A DNA stretch of 33,404 nucleotides from IMG/VR virus record IMGVR_UViG_3300036393_000010, positions 1 through 33,404 of that record. The stretch is one strand, 5' to 3'. This stretch comes from a virus. Positions 13,082 to 21,705 of the stretch are shown here, piece by piece. The position numbers and the translations under genes were made by a program. The notes under the pieces were generated by a model, which worked only from the letters and a program-made list of their open reading frames with translations, made no database searches and was not told where the DNA came from. Every line of letters starts with the position of its first letter. The first letter of the stretch is position 1.

Positions 13082-15720
13082 GCGGCGAGGGCATCCTCCC
13101 CAACGACGGCCGGCCCGTATTCCTCGGGCTCGACCTCGCCAGCGGGCCGGACATGTGCGTCGAATGGCCGCTGCCGCGGCGCGACGGTTATCGCGACTTC
13201 CTCGAAGCGAAGATCGCGACGCCGCCAAGCGTCGGCCTGCCGTGCGAAATCGAAGACACCCGCGCCTTCCTGTCCGACGGCCGACCGGCCAAGGACCATG
13301 TCCGCCATATCGTCCGCTGGGCGGTGCGCGGTGGCCGGCGCGGCATCTTCGCGAACTTCGGCCTGCACAAGACAATGATGCAGCTCGAAATCGGCCGGCT
13401 GATCACGTCGAAGGCCGATTGCCGGGGGCTGATCGTGCTCCCGCTCGGCGTCCGCCGCGAATTCCTCATCGATGCCCGGCTGCTCGATGTTCCGGTGTCC
13501 TTCGTCCAGTCCGACGACGAGGTCCGCTCGGCGACGCCGCCACCCGACATGCCGGCGCCGCTCTACCTCACCAACTATGAGAGCGTCCGCGAAGGCAAGA
13601 TCGATGTCTCGCGGTTCGGCTGGGCCAGCCTGGACGAGGCGAGCATCCTCCGCTCGTTCGGATCGAAGACCTATCAGGAGTTCCTGCCGCTCTTCGATCT
13701 GGTGCCGTACCGCCACGTCGCGACCGCCACGCCGTCCCCGAATCGGTACAAGGAGCTGATCCACTATGCCGGCTTCCTCGGCATCATGGACACCGGCCAG
13801 GCACTGACCCGCTTCTTCCAGCGCAACAGCGAGCGGGCGAACGACCTCACCCTCTATCCCCACAAGGAAGCCGAGTTCTGGCTCTGGCTCAATTCGTGGG
13901 GCGTCTTCCTGCAGCGCCCATCCGACCTCGGGTTCTCCGACGAAGGATACGACCTGCCGCCGATCACGGTCCGGTACCACAGCGTCACGACCGATTTGGC
14001 GTCCGGCGCCGGCGAGGAGAGCAACGGGCAGGGCAGGCTCATGCGGGACGCCGCACTGGGCGTCATCGATGCCGCCCGGGAGAAGCGGGCGACGCTCCCG
14101 GCGCGGATCGAGAAGGTGGATGAGATCGTCGCCGCGGCGCCCGGCGAGCATTTCATCATCTGGCACGACCTCGAGGATGAGCGTCGGGCGATCGAGGAAA
14201 CGCTGCCCGACGCGAAGGCGGTCTTCGGAGCGCAGGACCTGGACGCGCGCGAAGAGATCATCGCCGATTTCGCCGAAGGCCGGCTGCCGCTGCTCGCCGC
14301 CAAGCCGGTCATGCTGGGGAGCGGAACGAACCTCCAGCGCCACTGCCACCGCGCGATCTTCGCCGGCGTCGGCTTCAAGTTCAACGACCTCATCCAGGCG
14401 ATCCACCGGCTGCACCGTTTCCAGCAGCAGCGCCCGGTCGAGATCGACATCATCCATGCCGAAACCGAGGGCGAGGTCCTGCGCACGCTTCAGGAGAAGT
14501 GGGCTCGGCACGACGAACTCACCGCCCGGATGTCCAAGATCATCCGGGAGTTCGGCCTCAACCACGAGGCGGCGGCCGAAACGCTGCGCCGGTCGATCGG
14601 CGTCGAGCGCCGGAGCATGGCCGGGACCAACTGGACGATGGTCCATAACGACTGCGTCGATGAGTTGCGGCGCCTGCCGGACAGCTCCGTCGACCAGATC
14701 ATCACCTCGATCCCCTTCGGCAATCACTACGAATATTGCGAGAGCTACAACGACTTCGGCCACACCGACGATCACGAGCACTTCTTCCGGCAGATGGACT
14801 TCCTGACGCCGGAGCTGCTGCGGATCCTGAAGCCCGGTCGGGTCGCCTGCATCCACGTCAAGGACCGCATCCAGTTCGCCAGCGTCACCGGAATGACGCG
14901 GCCGACGGTCGAGCCCTTCCACGCCGACACGATCGCGCATTTCCGCCGCCATGGCTTCGGCTATATGGGCCTGCGCTTCATCGCCACCGACGTCGTTCGC
15001 GAGAACAACCAGACCTATCGGCTCACCTACAAGGAGCTGAAGAAGGACAGCACGAAGATGGGGTCCGGCTCGCCGGAATTCCTCCTGCTGTTCTTCAAGC
15101 TGCCGACCGACCGCAGCAACGGTTATGCCGATGAGCCGGTCACCAAGGATCCCAGCCTCTACAGCCTCGCGCGCTGGCAGATCGACGCCGACGCGCTGTG
15201 GCGCTCGAGCGGCAACCGCCCGGTCACGGCCGCCGAGCTCGCCTTGATGCCGCCGGACGCGCTTGCCCGGGCTTTCCCCGCGTGGTCGGTGCAGGACGTC
15301 TACGATCACGACGATCATGTCGCGGTCGGCGAGGGGCTGGAGGAGCGCCGGGCACTGCCGCGCACCTTCTCCGTCCTGAAGCCAGGCACCTGCCGCGACG
15401 ACGTCTGGACCGACGTCGCCCGGATGCAGACCCTCAATGGCGAACAGACCCGCCGCGGCCTCGAAAACCACATCTGCCCGCTCCAGTTCGACATCGTCGA
15501 CCGCGCGGTCCGACTCTATTCCAACCCCGGCGACCTGATCCTTGACCCGTTCGCCGGGCTCGGCACGGTTCCGATGCGCGCCGTACTGGCCGGGCGCCGC
15601 GGATATGGGGTGGAGCTGAACCCCGACTATTTCCGCGACGCACTTCACTATTGTTCCGAAGCCGAGCGCCAGCGCGCGACGCCCAGCCTGTTCGACCTTC
15701 TCGACGCGGAGGCGGCATGA
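13078..15720 (+). CDS. Helicase / beta-class DNA amino-methyltransferase fusion
   Basis: 880 residues. The N-terminal half is an SF2 (SNF2-like) helicase: motif I as AxxGxHKT (FGLHKT, K98), motif II LDEAS (185-189), motif III TATPSPN (216-222), motif V MLGSGTNLQ (412-420), motif VI QAIHRLHRFQQ (440-450). Residues 515-870 are an N6-A or N4-C methyltransferase: NDCVDEL, motif IV TSIPFGNHYEY (543-553), and motif I near the C-terminus as DPFAGLGT (823-830). The order IV-then-I defines the beta class. Such fusions are widespread in phages; SIPF replaces the commoner PPY, and His replaces the second Gly of Walker A. Start GTG overlaps the previous stop. It likely methylates phage DNA while translocating. 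Confidence 0.9.
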   Translation: MSGEGILPNDGRPVFLGLDLASGPDMCVEWPLPRRDGYRDFLEAKIATPPSVGLPCEIEDTRAFLSDGRPAKDHVRHIVRWAVRGGRRGIFANFGLHKTMMQLEIGRLITSKADCRGLIVLPLGVRREFLIDARLLDVPVSFVQSDDEVRSATPPPDMPAPLYLTNYESVREGKIDVSRFGWASLDEASILRSFGSKTYQEFLPLFDLVPYRHVATATPSPNRYKELIHYAGFLGIMDTGQALTRFFQRNSERANDLTLYPHKEAEFWLWLNSWGVFLQRPSDLGFSDEGYDLPPITVRYHSVTTDLASGAGEESNGQGRLMRDAALGVIDAAREKRATLPARIEKVDEIVAAAPGEHFIIWHDLEDERRAIEETLPDAKAVFGAQDLDAREEIIADFAEGRLPLLAAKPVMLGSGTNLQRHCHRAIFAGVGFKFNDLIQAIHRLHRFQQQRPVEIDIIHAETEGEVLRTLQEKWARHDELTARMSKIIREFGLNHEAAAETLRRSIGVERRSMAGTNWTMVHNDCVDELRRLPDSSVDQIITSIPFGNHYEYCESYNDFGHTDDHEHFFRQMDFLTPELLRILKPGRVACIHVKDRIQFASVTGMTRPTVEPFHADTIAHFRRHGFGYMGLRFIATDVVRENNQTYRLTYKELKKDSTKMGSGSPEFLLLFFKLPTDRSNGYADEPVTKDPSLYSLARWQIDADALWRSSGNRPVTAAELALMPPDALARAFPAWSVQDVYDHDDHVAVGEGLEERRALPRTFSVLKPGTCRDDVWTDVARMQTLNGEQTRRGLENHICPLQFDIVDRAVRLYSNPGDLILDPFAGLGTVPMRAVLAGRRGYGVELNPDYFRDALHYCSEAERQRATPSLFDLLDAEAA

Positions 15721-16034
15721 TGGGCGAGCAATTCAACGCCTTGGGGCGGTGCTCCCTCCAACGTGGCGAACATCCGTCTCGCCGGCGTTTGGGAGGCGGC
15801 TCCAGCGCAGAGGACGTCGCGGCCGATCTCGGTCCCACGCTCCGGACCATCCTGCTCACCGCTCCGGATGGTGACTTCCCCCGGACCGGCTTCCTCAAGC
15901 GCGCGCGGATCTTCGACAGCGTGGTGCGCCGCGGCTACATCGAGCCCGCCGGCTATCACCGCGATGGACAGTGGCAATATAGGCTGACGCGCTTCGGTCG
16001 CTCGGTCCGCGACGCGGCGGGGGCCGCGGCATGA
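15717..16034 (+). CDS. Winged-helix-like small protein, 105 residues
   Basis: Starts MMGEQFNALGRCSLQRGEHP with an ATGA overlap to the methyltransferase stop. The C-terminal two thirds read as a winged helix: TLRTILLTAPDGDFPRTGFLKRARIFDSVVRRGYIEP, then HRDGQWQYRLTRFG as the wing. It may be a DNA-binding partner of the preceding enzyme or a regulator. No precise family. Confidence 0.55.
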   Translation: MMGEQFNALGRCSLQRGEHPSRRRLGGGSSAEDVAADLGPTLRTILLTAPDGDFPRTGFLKRARIFDSVVRRGYIEPAGYHRDGQWQYRLTRFGRSVRDAAGAAA

Positions 16035-16441
16035 GCCTGGTGCATCCCGAGATGGAGGCGCTGGTCTCCGAGGTGAACACGCTGATCGCGACGTCGCCGA
16101 TGAGCGCCGCGACCTTCGGCCATCTCGCACTCGGCGACTACCGTCTGGTGACCGAACTTCGCCGCGGCCGGCGGCTGAAGCCGCAGACGGTTGAACGGGT
16201 GCGCGCCGCACTGGAGAAGTGGCTCCGGATCTATGCTGAGCGGGCGCGGCACCGCGCAGACCCGGCGTTCAAGGCCGCCGTGGACGAGGCTGTCGCGCGC
16301 AAGGTGCGTCCGCGACCCGGCCCGCCGCGCATCCACCCGATCGCCAGCAACGAGAACGTCGTGCCGCCGTGGTGGCATCCGGATGCAGCGCCGGAAGGAT
16401 CGCGGCGGCTGGCCGAAGCGATGCGGAGGGCAGCGGCATGA
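16031..16441 (+). CDS. Small HTH-like protein, 136 residues
   Basis: ATGA overlap with the preceding gene. Residues about 20-60 (MSAATFGHLALGDYRLVTEL, RRLKPQTVERVRAALEKWL) have HTH spacing: one helix, a turn at LGDYR, then a basic recognition helix. The remainder is basic and proline-rich (RKVRPRPGPPRIHP). Probably DNA-binding; role unknown. Confidence 0.5.
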   Translation: MSLVHPEMEALVSEVNTLIATSPMSAATFGHLALGDYRLVTELRRGRRLKPQTVERVRAALEKWLRIYAERARHRADPAFKAAVDEAVARKVRPRPGPPRIHPIASNENVVPPWWHPDAAPEGSRRLAEAMRRAAA

Positions 16442-16665
16442 AAGTCCGCGGCCCCATCGCAACGGTCACCCGTTTCCTCAGGCTGAGGCGTCTGCGGCGG
16501 CCATCCCGGCCGGAGCGCGTCGCCGCCCTCACGATCGAACATGACGAAGCGCTGCACAGGCGGCGCTGCGCGCGTGCCGAACGTCAAGCCCGCGCCCGGA
16601 AGGGCGCCGACACAAAATTCAACCAGAGAATGGAGGGACTGAAGCGATGGCAGAGGGAACGGTAG
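16438..16665 (+). CDS. Small arginine-rich protein, 75 residues
   Basis: [20 protein letters not shown] begins at an ATGA overlap. About a quarter of residues are arginine, forming a long basic helix ([20 protein letters not shown]). Its end overlaps the GapR-like gene by 19 bases. It could bind nucleic acid; the composition also resembles a shadow frame, so confidence is moderate. Confidence 0.45.
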   Translation: MKVRGPIATVTRFLRLRRLRRPSRPERVAALTIEHDEALHRRRCARAERQARARKGADTKFNQRMEGLKRWQRER

Positions 16666-17048
16666 CGGCCGACGAGCTTCGGCTCCTGATCGAGCGCATC
16701 GAACGCCTCGAGGAGGAGAAGAAGGCGATCGGTGACGATGTCAAAGACGTCTACGCCGAGGGCAAGGCACGCGGTTACGACACCAAGACGATGCGCGTCA
16801 TCATCCGGCTCCGGAAAATGGAGAAGCACGCCCGCGAAGAAGCCGAGGCGATGCTCGAAACCTACAAAGAAGCGCTCGGCATGTCGTCGTTTGAGTCGAC
16901 GCCGCTCGGGCGGACCGCCGCCACCGGCGAAGACCTTTCGGTCGAGCAACTGGCGGAAAAGCTCCAGGAGATGGGCGCCACCGTCTCCATTCAGGGCAGC
17001 CAGCGCATCCTCTCAATGCCGATCGGCGAGAAGAGGAAAGCGGCATGA
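16647..17048 (+). CDS. GapR-like (DUF2312) nucleoid-associated protein
   Basis: 133 residues. Residues 9-80 match DUF2312/Gap[68 protein letters not shown]. GapR of Caulobacter forms a clamp on overtwisted AT-rich DNA and aids topoisomerases and replication. Here about 50 extra residues follow ([25 protein letters not shown]...), longer than the usual about 90-residue protein. It sits in the replication/modification operon, consistent with a phage-borne chromosome-structuring factor. GGAGGGACTGAAGCG precedes the ATG. Confidence 0.85.
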   Translation: MAEGTVAADELRLLIERIERLEEEKKAIGDDVKDVYAEGKARGYDTKTMRVIIRLRKMEKHAREEAEAMLETYKEALGMSSFESTPLGRTAATGEDLSVEQLAEKLQEMGATVSIQGSQRILSMPIGEKRKAA

Positions 17049-17356
17049 CCGAGCGCGCACCTCGCCACATTGTCGACGATCTCGGCCGGAAGCTGCTCGC
17101 AGATGTCACCGACGCAGCGGAGCGCACTGCGTCGCTCGTCGTACATCCGAGCGACCGCGCCCTTGTCTGTTTCCTCGCCTTCGGCGGCGTTCTCGGCATG
17201 TGCCTGCGCTATTCCGAGCATGGCTGGGGACAGGGGCTTGCGCCCGAGGCATTGACCGATCTGCTCTGGCAAGAACGAATTCGGCCGATTGTGCTTGGGG
17301 TCATCGACGGCGCTGATCTGGATGCGATCGTAGGCGGAATGCGGGGTGTCGCCTGA
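17045..17356 (+). CDS. Hypothetical protein, 103 residues
   Basis: [20 protein letters not shown] starts at an ATGA overlap with the GapR-like gene. A mildly hydrophobic centre ([20 protein letters not shown]) could be a buried helix or weak membrane segment. The C-terminal end is [20 protein letters not shown]. It is coupled as TGATG to the cytosine methyltransferase. No family recognised. Confidence 0.55.
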   Translation: MTERAPRHIVDDLGRKLLADVTDAAERTASLVVHPSDRALVCFLAFGGVLGMCLRYSEHGWGQGLAPEALTDLLWQERIRPIVLGVIDGADLDAIVGGMRGVA

Positions 17357-19989
17357 TGGCGATGATCACTTCGGGCGGCTGCGCCGAGCGCGTCATCCGC
17401 CACGCCCATCTGTTTTGCGGACTTGGGGCAGGGGCCAAGGGCTTCAACATGGCGAAGGCTCGGGTTGGCAACGTGGTCGCCCGCTTCGTTTGCAACGGCG
17501 GGATCGACGTCGATCCCGGCGCGATTCGCAATTTCGAGCGGCTGACCGGCGTTCCGGGCACCGTCATGGACCTGTTCAGCCGCGACCAATACGTGGCGTT
17601 CCACGGCAACGAGCCTCCGGCCGGCTGGGTCGAAGCGACGCCCGCCGATGTGCGGCGCGCCCTGAGCGGCCCGAATGGCGAGCGCCCCGACGTCGTGTTC
17701 CTGTCGGCGCCGTGCAAAGGTTTCTCCGGCCTCCTCTCATCGAAGCAGTCGCTCACCGACAAGTATCAGGCACTCAATGCGCTGACGCTGCGCGGCGTCT
17801 GGCTGGTCTGCGAAGCGTTCAAGGACGGGCCGATCCCGGTCATCCTGTTCGAGAACGTTCCCCGGATCATGACGCGTGGGCGGTCGTTGCTCGACCAGAT
17901 CAGCGCCATCCTGCGGTCCTACACCTACAATGTCGCCGAGACCGTGCATGACTGCGGCGAGCTGGGCGGGCTGGCGCAGAGCCGCAAGCGGTTCCTGCTC
18001 ATCGCTCGCCAGCGCGAGATCATCCCCAATTTCATCTACGAACCGGAGAAGAAGCGGCTCCGCGGTGTCGGCGAGGTCATCGGCAAACTACCGCTGCCTG
18101 GCGACCCGATCGCCGGCGTGATGCACCGCGTCCCCATGCTCCAATGGAAGACGTGGCTGCGGCTGGCGCTCGTGCCGGCCGGCCGTGACTGGCGCGCCCT
18201 GAATGAGCTCGCCGTCGTCGACGGTGTGCTGCGCGATTACGGCATCATCCCGGATGCTCCGATGCGCAATAGCGACCTGGGCGTTCTCGGCTGGGGCGAT
18301 ACCGCGCCGGTCATCACTGGCGCCATGCGCTCGCCGATGCAGGGCAAGTTTTCGGTCGCCGACCCTCGTCCGACCCAGTCGAACATCACCTATCAGCAGT
18401 ATGGGGTTCGCCATTGGAGTTCCTCCTCGATCGCGGTCTCCGGACAGGCGACGCCCGGTGGCGGACCCTATGCCGTCGCTGATCCGCGTCCGAACGGGAT
18501 GATGTCCGGAGGGCTGGGCGTTTTGCCGTTCAGTGCCACGGCTGGCACGGTGGGAGGCGAGACGCTACCCACGAACGGCCGCTATTCCATCGCCGATCCC
18601 CGCCCGGTGCGTTCGCTCGCGCTCGGTCACGAATATCTCGGCGTGAACGGCTGGGAAACGGCGATCGGGGCCATCTCCTCCCGAGGCGGCGCGACGAATG
18701 GTGCCTATTCGATTGCCGATCCTCGTCCGGGCTATGGTCCGGCAACGCACCGATATGTTCTCGGCGTGCTCGACTGGCAGGAAGCGGCCGGCGTGCTGGG
18801 CGCGAGCCCGAAGCCGACATCCGGTCCGAATGCAATCGCGGACCCGCGCGTCGACGGCCACCCGAAGAGCGTTATGCTCGGCGTGCGGCCGTGGACCGCC
18901 ACAGCGGCTTGCGTGAAGGGGGACGTTTCGGTCGGTACCGGCCCCTATGCGATCGCCGACGTGCGGATGGGCGACCGACCCCGGTTCAACAACACCTTCC
19001 GGATCGTGAGGATCGACCAGCCATCAACCGCCGTCGCCGGTCCGGGCGGGCCGGCCGGTGGCGCTTGCCTGGCCGACCCGCGGATGGCCGACCGTGATTA
19101 CGAGACGACGAAGTACAAGATCACGCCCTGGAACGGCGCGAGCCGGGCTGTGATCGGAGCCTCAACCACGGGCGACGGTGCATTCGCGCTCGCCGATCCT
19201 CGGGGCGGCCCGGATGCAAAGCGGCTGCACGGAAAACATCGGGTCGAATGCTGGGTTGGTCCGGCGGCACGTGCCGTCATCGCCGGCAGAGAGAACGGGG
19301 CCAGCGCGATTGCGGACCCGCGCTGCAACTGGGGCAATCGCCACGAAAATGTGTTGCGGGTCACGCCCGGCGACGCGCCTGCCGGTGCGATCACCAGCGG
19401 CGGCCATAGCGTCACCGGCGGACAACCTTGCGTCGCGGATGGGCGGCGAGAGCATTTCGACGGTGGCGGACATTATGGCGTGCTCGCGTGGAAACAGCCC
19501 GCCAGCACCGTGTCCGCGTCAGGGAGCCATGACAACGGGCGCAACTCAGTCGCCGATCCTCGCGGCCCGATCCTGGACCCGAGCGAACCCATTCTCCTGC
19601 CCAAGCCCGACGATCGGCTGGTATGTCGGATCGTCTCGCTCGACGAATGCTGGCATCGGCCCTTTACCACGCTCGAACTCGCAGCACTGCAGTCTATCGT
19701 CGATCCGGAAGAAGCTTTCTATCTGGGCGAAGATGGTGCGTGGCGCGCGCGCCTTCCCTTCGACCTCGACAGCAAGAGCGATGCCGAAAAGCGCGAATGG
19801 ATCGGCAACGCCGTACCTAGTGAGAGCGCGGCGGAAATCGGCGGCGTCATCGGCGAGGCGATCCTGCTCGCAGAGATGGGCGAGACCTTCACGCTGTCCG
19901 AGCGGACGATCTGGGTTTCCCCGACGCGCATCGCGCTCGCCGTCGACAGTCGACAACTCGCAAGCGACATGGACGCAGGGCTGGCATGA
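17356..19989 (+). CDS. Cytosine-C5 DNA methyltransferase with repeat-expanded recognition region
   Basis: 877 residues, about twice a typical C5 enzyme. The catalytic N-lobe has motif I HLFCGLGAGAKGF (18-30), motif IV SAPCKGFSG with nucleophile Cys120, motif VI ENVP (166-169) and motif VIII QSRKRF (208-213). The C-terminal lobe has a motif IX-like segment ending TTLELAALQSIVD, and motif X GNAVPSESAAEIGG (about 816-829). Between them, residues about 308-738 consist of about eleven similar units ending in ADPR. That is where C5 enzymes place the target recognition domain. The enzyme would methylate cytosine in phage DNA against restriction. Neighbouring genes overlap by a few bases (TGATG before, ATGA after). 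Confidence 0.92.
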   Translation: MAMITSGGCAERVIRHAHLFCGLGAGAKGFNMAKARVGNVVARFVCNGGIDVDPGAIRNFERLTGVPGTVMDLFSRDQYVAFHGNEPPAGWVEATPADVRRALSGPNGERPDVVFLSAPCKGFSGLLSSKQSLTDKYQALNALTLRGVWLVCEAFKDGPIPVILFENVPRIMTRGRSLLDQISAILRSYTYNVAETVHDCGELGGLAQSRKRFLLIARQREIIPNFIYEPEKKRLRGVGEVIGKLPLPGDPIAGVMHRVPMLQWKTWLRLALVPAGRDWRALNELAVVDGVLRDYGIIPDAPMRNSDLGVLGWGDTAPVITGAMRSPMQGKFSVADPRPTQSNITYQQYGVRHWSSSSIAVSGQATPGGGPYAVADPRPNGMMSGGLGVLPFSATAGTVGGETLPTNGRYSIADPRPVRSLALGHEYLGVNGWETAIGAISSRGGATNGAYSIADPRPGYGPATHRYVLGVLDWQEAAGVLGASPKPTSGPNAIADPRVDGHPKSVMLGVRPWTATAACVKGDVSVGTGPYAIADVRMGDRPRFNNTFRIVRIDQPSTAVAGPGGPAGGACLADPRMADRDYETTKYKITPWNGASRAVIGASTTGDGAFALADPRGGPDAKRLHGKHRVECWVGPAARAVIAGRENGASAIADPRCNWGNRHENVLRVTPGDAPAGAITSGGHSVTGGQPCVADGRREHFDGGGHYGVLAWKQPASTVSASGSHDNGRNSVADPRGPILDPSEPILLPKPDDRLVCRIVSLDECWHRPFTTLELAALQSIVDPEEAFYLGEDGAWRARLPFDLDSKSDAEKREWIGNAVPSESAAEIGGVIGEAILLAEMGETFTLSERTIWVSPTRIALAVDSRQLASDMDAGLA
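18277..19567 (+). repeat. About eleven diverged coding repeats (LGVLxW...G.x.IADPR)
   Basis: Each unit is about 33-48 residues and follows one template: a hydrophobic strand with Trp (for example LGVLGWGDTAPVITG), a short Gly/Ser loop, then G-x-x-[SA]-[VIL]-A-D-P-R. Endings in order include KFSVADPRP, PYAVADPRP, RYSIADPRP, AYSIADPRP, PNAIADPRV, PYAIADVRM, GACLADPRM, AFALADPRG, ASAIADPRC, QPCVADGRR and RNSVADPRG. Copies differ strongly in sequence, so this is an old expansion within the gene rather than recent slippage. Confidence 0.88.
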
Positions 19990-20789
19990 TCGTCGCGACC
20001 TGCCAGCGCTGGCGCGACCGGCGCGAATATCGAGTGCCGCTCTCCCGGATCGACCCGGCCATCCTGTCCGTCGACGTGGTCGACGAAGCCAGGTGCGCGA
20101 AGCCGTTCGTGATCCGCCACCACTATTCGGGCACCTTTCCGGCCGCCCGGCTGTGCGTCGGTCTCTACCGGCACCGCGAGCTTGTCGGCATTGCCGTATT
20201 CTCCGAGGGCATGCAGCCGCGTGCGGTGCCGAAATGGACGGGTGGCATGACCGGCTGCGAACTTGGCCGATTCGTGTTGCTCGACGATGTCCCCGGCAAT
20301 GCCGAGAGCTGGTTCCTCGCCCGGGCATTCAGGGCGTTGCGCCGTGAGAAGCCGGCCGTCGAGGCGGTGTTGTCCTATTCGGATCCGGAGCCGCGCTTCG
20401 ACCCGGCCGGCCGGCTCACCAAGCCCGGACACGTCGGTACCATCTATCAGGCGATGTCCGCCCTCTATCGCGGCCGGGCCAGTCCGCGCACCGACTATGT
20501 GACGCCGTTCGGCGAGCACATCTCACGCCGCGCCCTGTCCAAGATCATGCTCGGCGAACGGGGCGAAGGATATGCGGTGGATCAGCTTCATCGCCTCGGC
20601 GCGCCGCGCCGCGAATTCGGGGAAGGCGGCCGTGCCTGGGTCTCCCGGCTCATCGATGATGAGCGCTGGTTGCGGACCTCGCGCCATCCCGGGAACCACA
20701 CCTACGTCTTCCCGCTGAGCGCCCGCGCCCGCGCGGCCGGCCGGCGGCTTTCGACCCTTCCTTATCCCAAGCTGGCGAGGTGCGCATGA
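19986..20789 (+). CDS. Mom-family DNA-modification acyltransferase
   Basis: 267 residues with the conserved blocks of the Mom family: FVIRHHYSGTFPAARLCVGLY (HHYSG 45-49), ELGRFVLLDDVPGNAESWFLARA (92-113), SYSDP (130-134), GHVGTIYQA (148-156), then RALSKIMLGERGEGYA. Mom of phage Mu is a GNAT-fold protein that converts adenine in DNA to N6-methylcarbamoyl-adenine, blocking many restriction enzymes. The ATG overlaps the C5-methyltransferase stop (ATGA), so cytosine methylation and adenine modification are probably co-expressed. It is slightly longer than Mu Mom (about 240 residues). Exact modification here is unproven. Confidence 0.8.
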   Translation: MIVATCQRWRDRREYRVPLSRIDPAILSVDVVDEARCAKPFVIRHHYSGTFPAARLCVGLYRHRELVGIAVFSEGMQPRAVPKWTGGMTGCELGRFVLLDDVPGNAESWFLARAFRALRREKPAVEAVLSYSDPEPRFDPAGRLTKPGHVGTIYQAMSALYRGRASPRTDYVTPFGEHISRRALSKIMLGERGEGYAVDQLHRLGAPRREFGEGGRAWVSRLIDDERWLRTSRHPGNHTYVFPLSARARAAGRRLSTLPYPKLARCA

Positions 20790-21358
20790 AGGTACGCGGT
20801 TGCAATTATCGGGAGAGCCGCAAGGGTCGATCATTCACCACCCGGCCGGGCATCGGCGGGGCGACCTGCACAGCGCACCTGCAGTGCAGCCGGTGTCCGG
20901 CAAAGCTGTCCCAGAACATCCGGTGCGACGCCACTCCGCGCCAGATCGACGCAAAATTCCAGCACGTCGGCTGGCGGCTGGACCCGCATGTCTGCCCCAA
21001 CTGCCTCAGGAAACCGAAGGAGACCAATATGTCGTCACGACCATCGCCCGCCGCCATGAAAGCGCAGGGCAAGATGTTCCAGCTTCTCACCCTCCACTTC
21101 GACGTGGATAAGGGGACCTTCGAGGCCGGCTGGGACGATCAGCGCATCGCGCGCGAGACCGACCTCTCGAAAGACATCGTCACCGATTATCGGCGGACCT
21201 GCTTCGGAGAAATCAAGGAACCGGCCGAGCTCGCGGCGCTGCGCACGGACATCAACGCGATCGAGGCGCTGCAGTCCGAAGCGAATGCCGGCGTGGCTCA
21301 GGCGGTCGCTGAACTGCGGTCCAAGCTCGCGAGCGTCGCACAGAAGTTCTCCGCCTGA
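20786..21358 (+). CDS. Zinc-ribbon plus helical DNA-binding-like protein, 190 residues
   Basis: MKVRGCNYRESRKGRSFTTR starts at ATGA overlap. Cysteines in CTAHLQCSRCPAKLSQNIRC and VCPNC suggest a zinc-binding N-terminal part (residues about 25-75). The second part (FQLLTLHFDVDKGTFEAGWD, RIARETDLSKDIVTDYRRTC) looks like an HTH with SKDIVTDYRR as recognition helix, followed by a coiled helix (IEALQSEANAGVAQAVAELR). It might be one gene or two; an internal ATG (21030) could start the second half. Confidence 0.6.
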   Translation: MKVRGCNYRESRKGRSFTTRPGIGGATCTAHLQCSRCPAKLSQNIRCDATPRQIDAKFQHVGWRLDPHVCPNCLRKPKETNMSSRPSPAAMKAQGKMFQLLTLHFDVDKGTFEAGWDDQRIARETDLSKDIVTDYRRTCFGEIKEPAELAALRTDINAIEALQSEANAGVAQAVAELRSKLASVAQKFSA

Positions 21359-21705
21359 TGGAGAACGTGCGGCCCAGCGACGGCAAGCGCTCTAAGGTGC
21401 CTGCCATCGACCTGAACACCAGAGGGTATCGGGCAGGCGAGCGCGTGCTCTTCAGGGGCCTGTTCGGCTTCGGCATCGCCGAAATCGGCGCCGTGCACGG
21501 AAACACTGTCCATCTCGCCAGCCAGGCGGTGCCGGTGAACGAGGTGTCCGGCCGCGTGCCGGCCGGAATGACTGTAGCGGCCGAAGCCGAGCTGTTGGCG
21601 AGGCTTAAGGCCGCAGACGACGCCTGCGCCGCCGCCGAAGTGGCGGCACGGCGTTCGCGCGACAGTCAGCACGGCTGGCTCCTTCGGGAGGCGGGCATCC
21701 GGTGA
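21358..21705 (+). CDS. Hypothetical protein, 115 residues
   Basis: TGATG coupling to the previous gene. The N-terminal half is beta-rich (GYRAGERVLFRGLFGFGIAE, IGAVHGNTVHLASQAVPVNE), like a small SH3-type barrel. The C-terminal half is an Ala-rich helix (ELLARLKAADDACAAAEVAA). Family unknown. It ends with GTGA coupling to the PP-loop gene. Confidence 0.55.
   Translation: MENVRPSDGKRSKVPAIDLNTRGYRAGERVLFRGLFGFGIAEIGAVHGNTVHLASQAVPVNEVSGRVPAGMTVAAEAELLARLKAADDACAAAEVAARRSRDSQHGWLLREAGIR

Noticed and set aside
13054-15648. 864-codon open frame on the minus strand opposite the helicase-methyltransferase
   Set aside because: It is antisense to a gene with full helicase and methyltransferase motifs. 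The translation has no recognisable domain and arises from GC-rich codon bias.
18277-19567. Possible CRISPR-like array or dispersed DNA repeats
   Set aside because: Repeats are diverged at DNA level but conserved at protein level and stay in frame within the methyltransferase, so they are coding modules.
20786-21358. Splitting the zinc-ribbon/HTH frame into two genes at 21030
   Set aside because: The frame is continuous with no stop. A second start (ATG after an AAGGAG-like sequence) is plausible but not decisive, so it is kept as one gene with the option noted.
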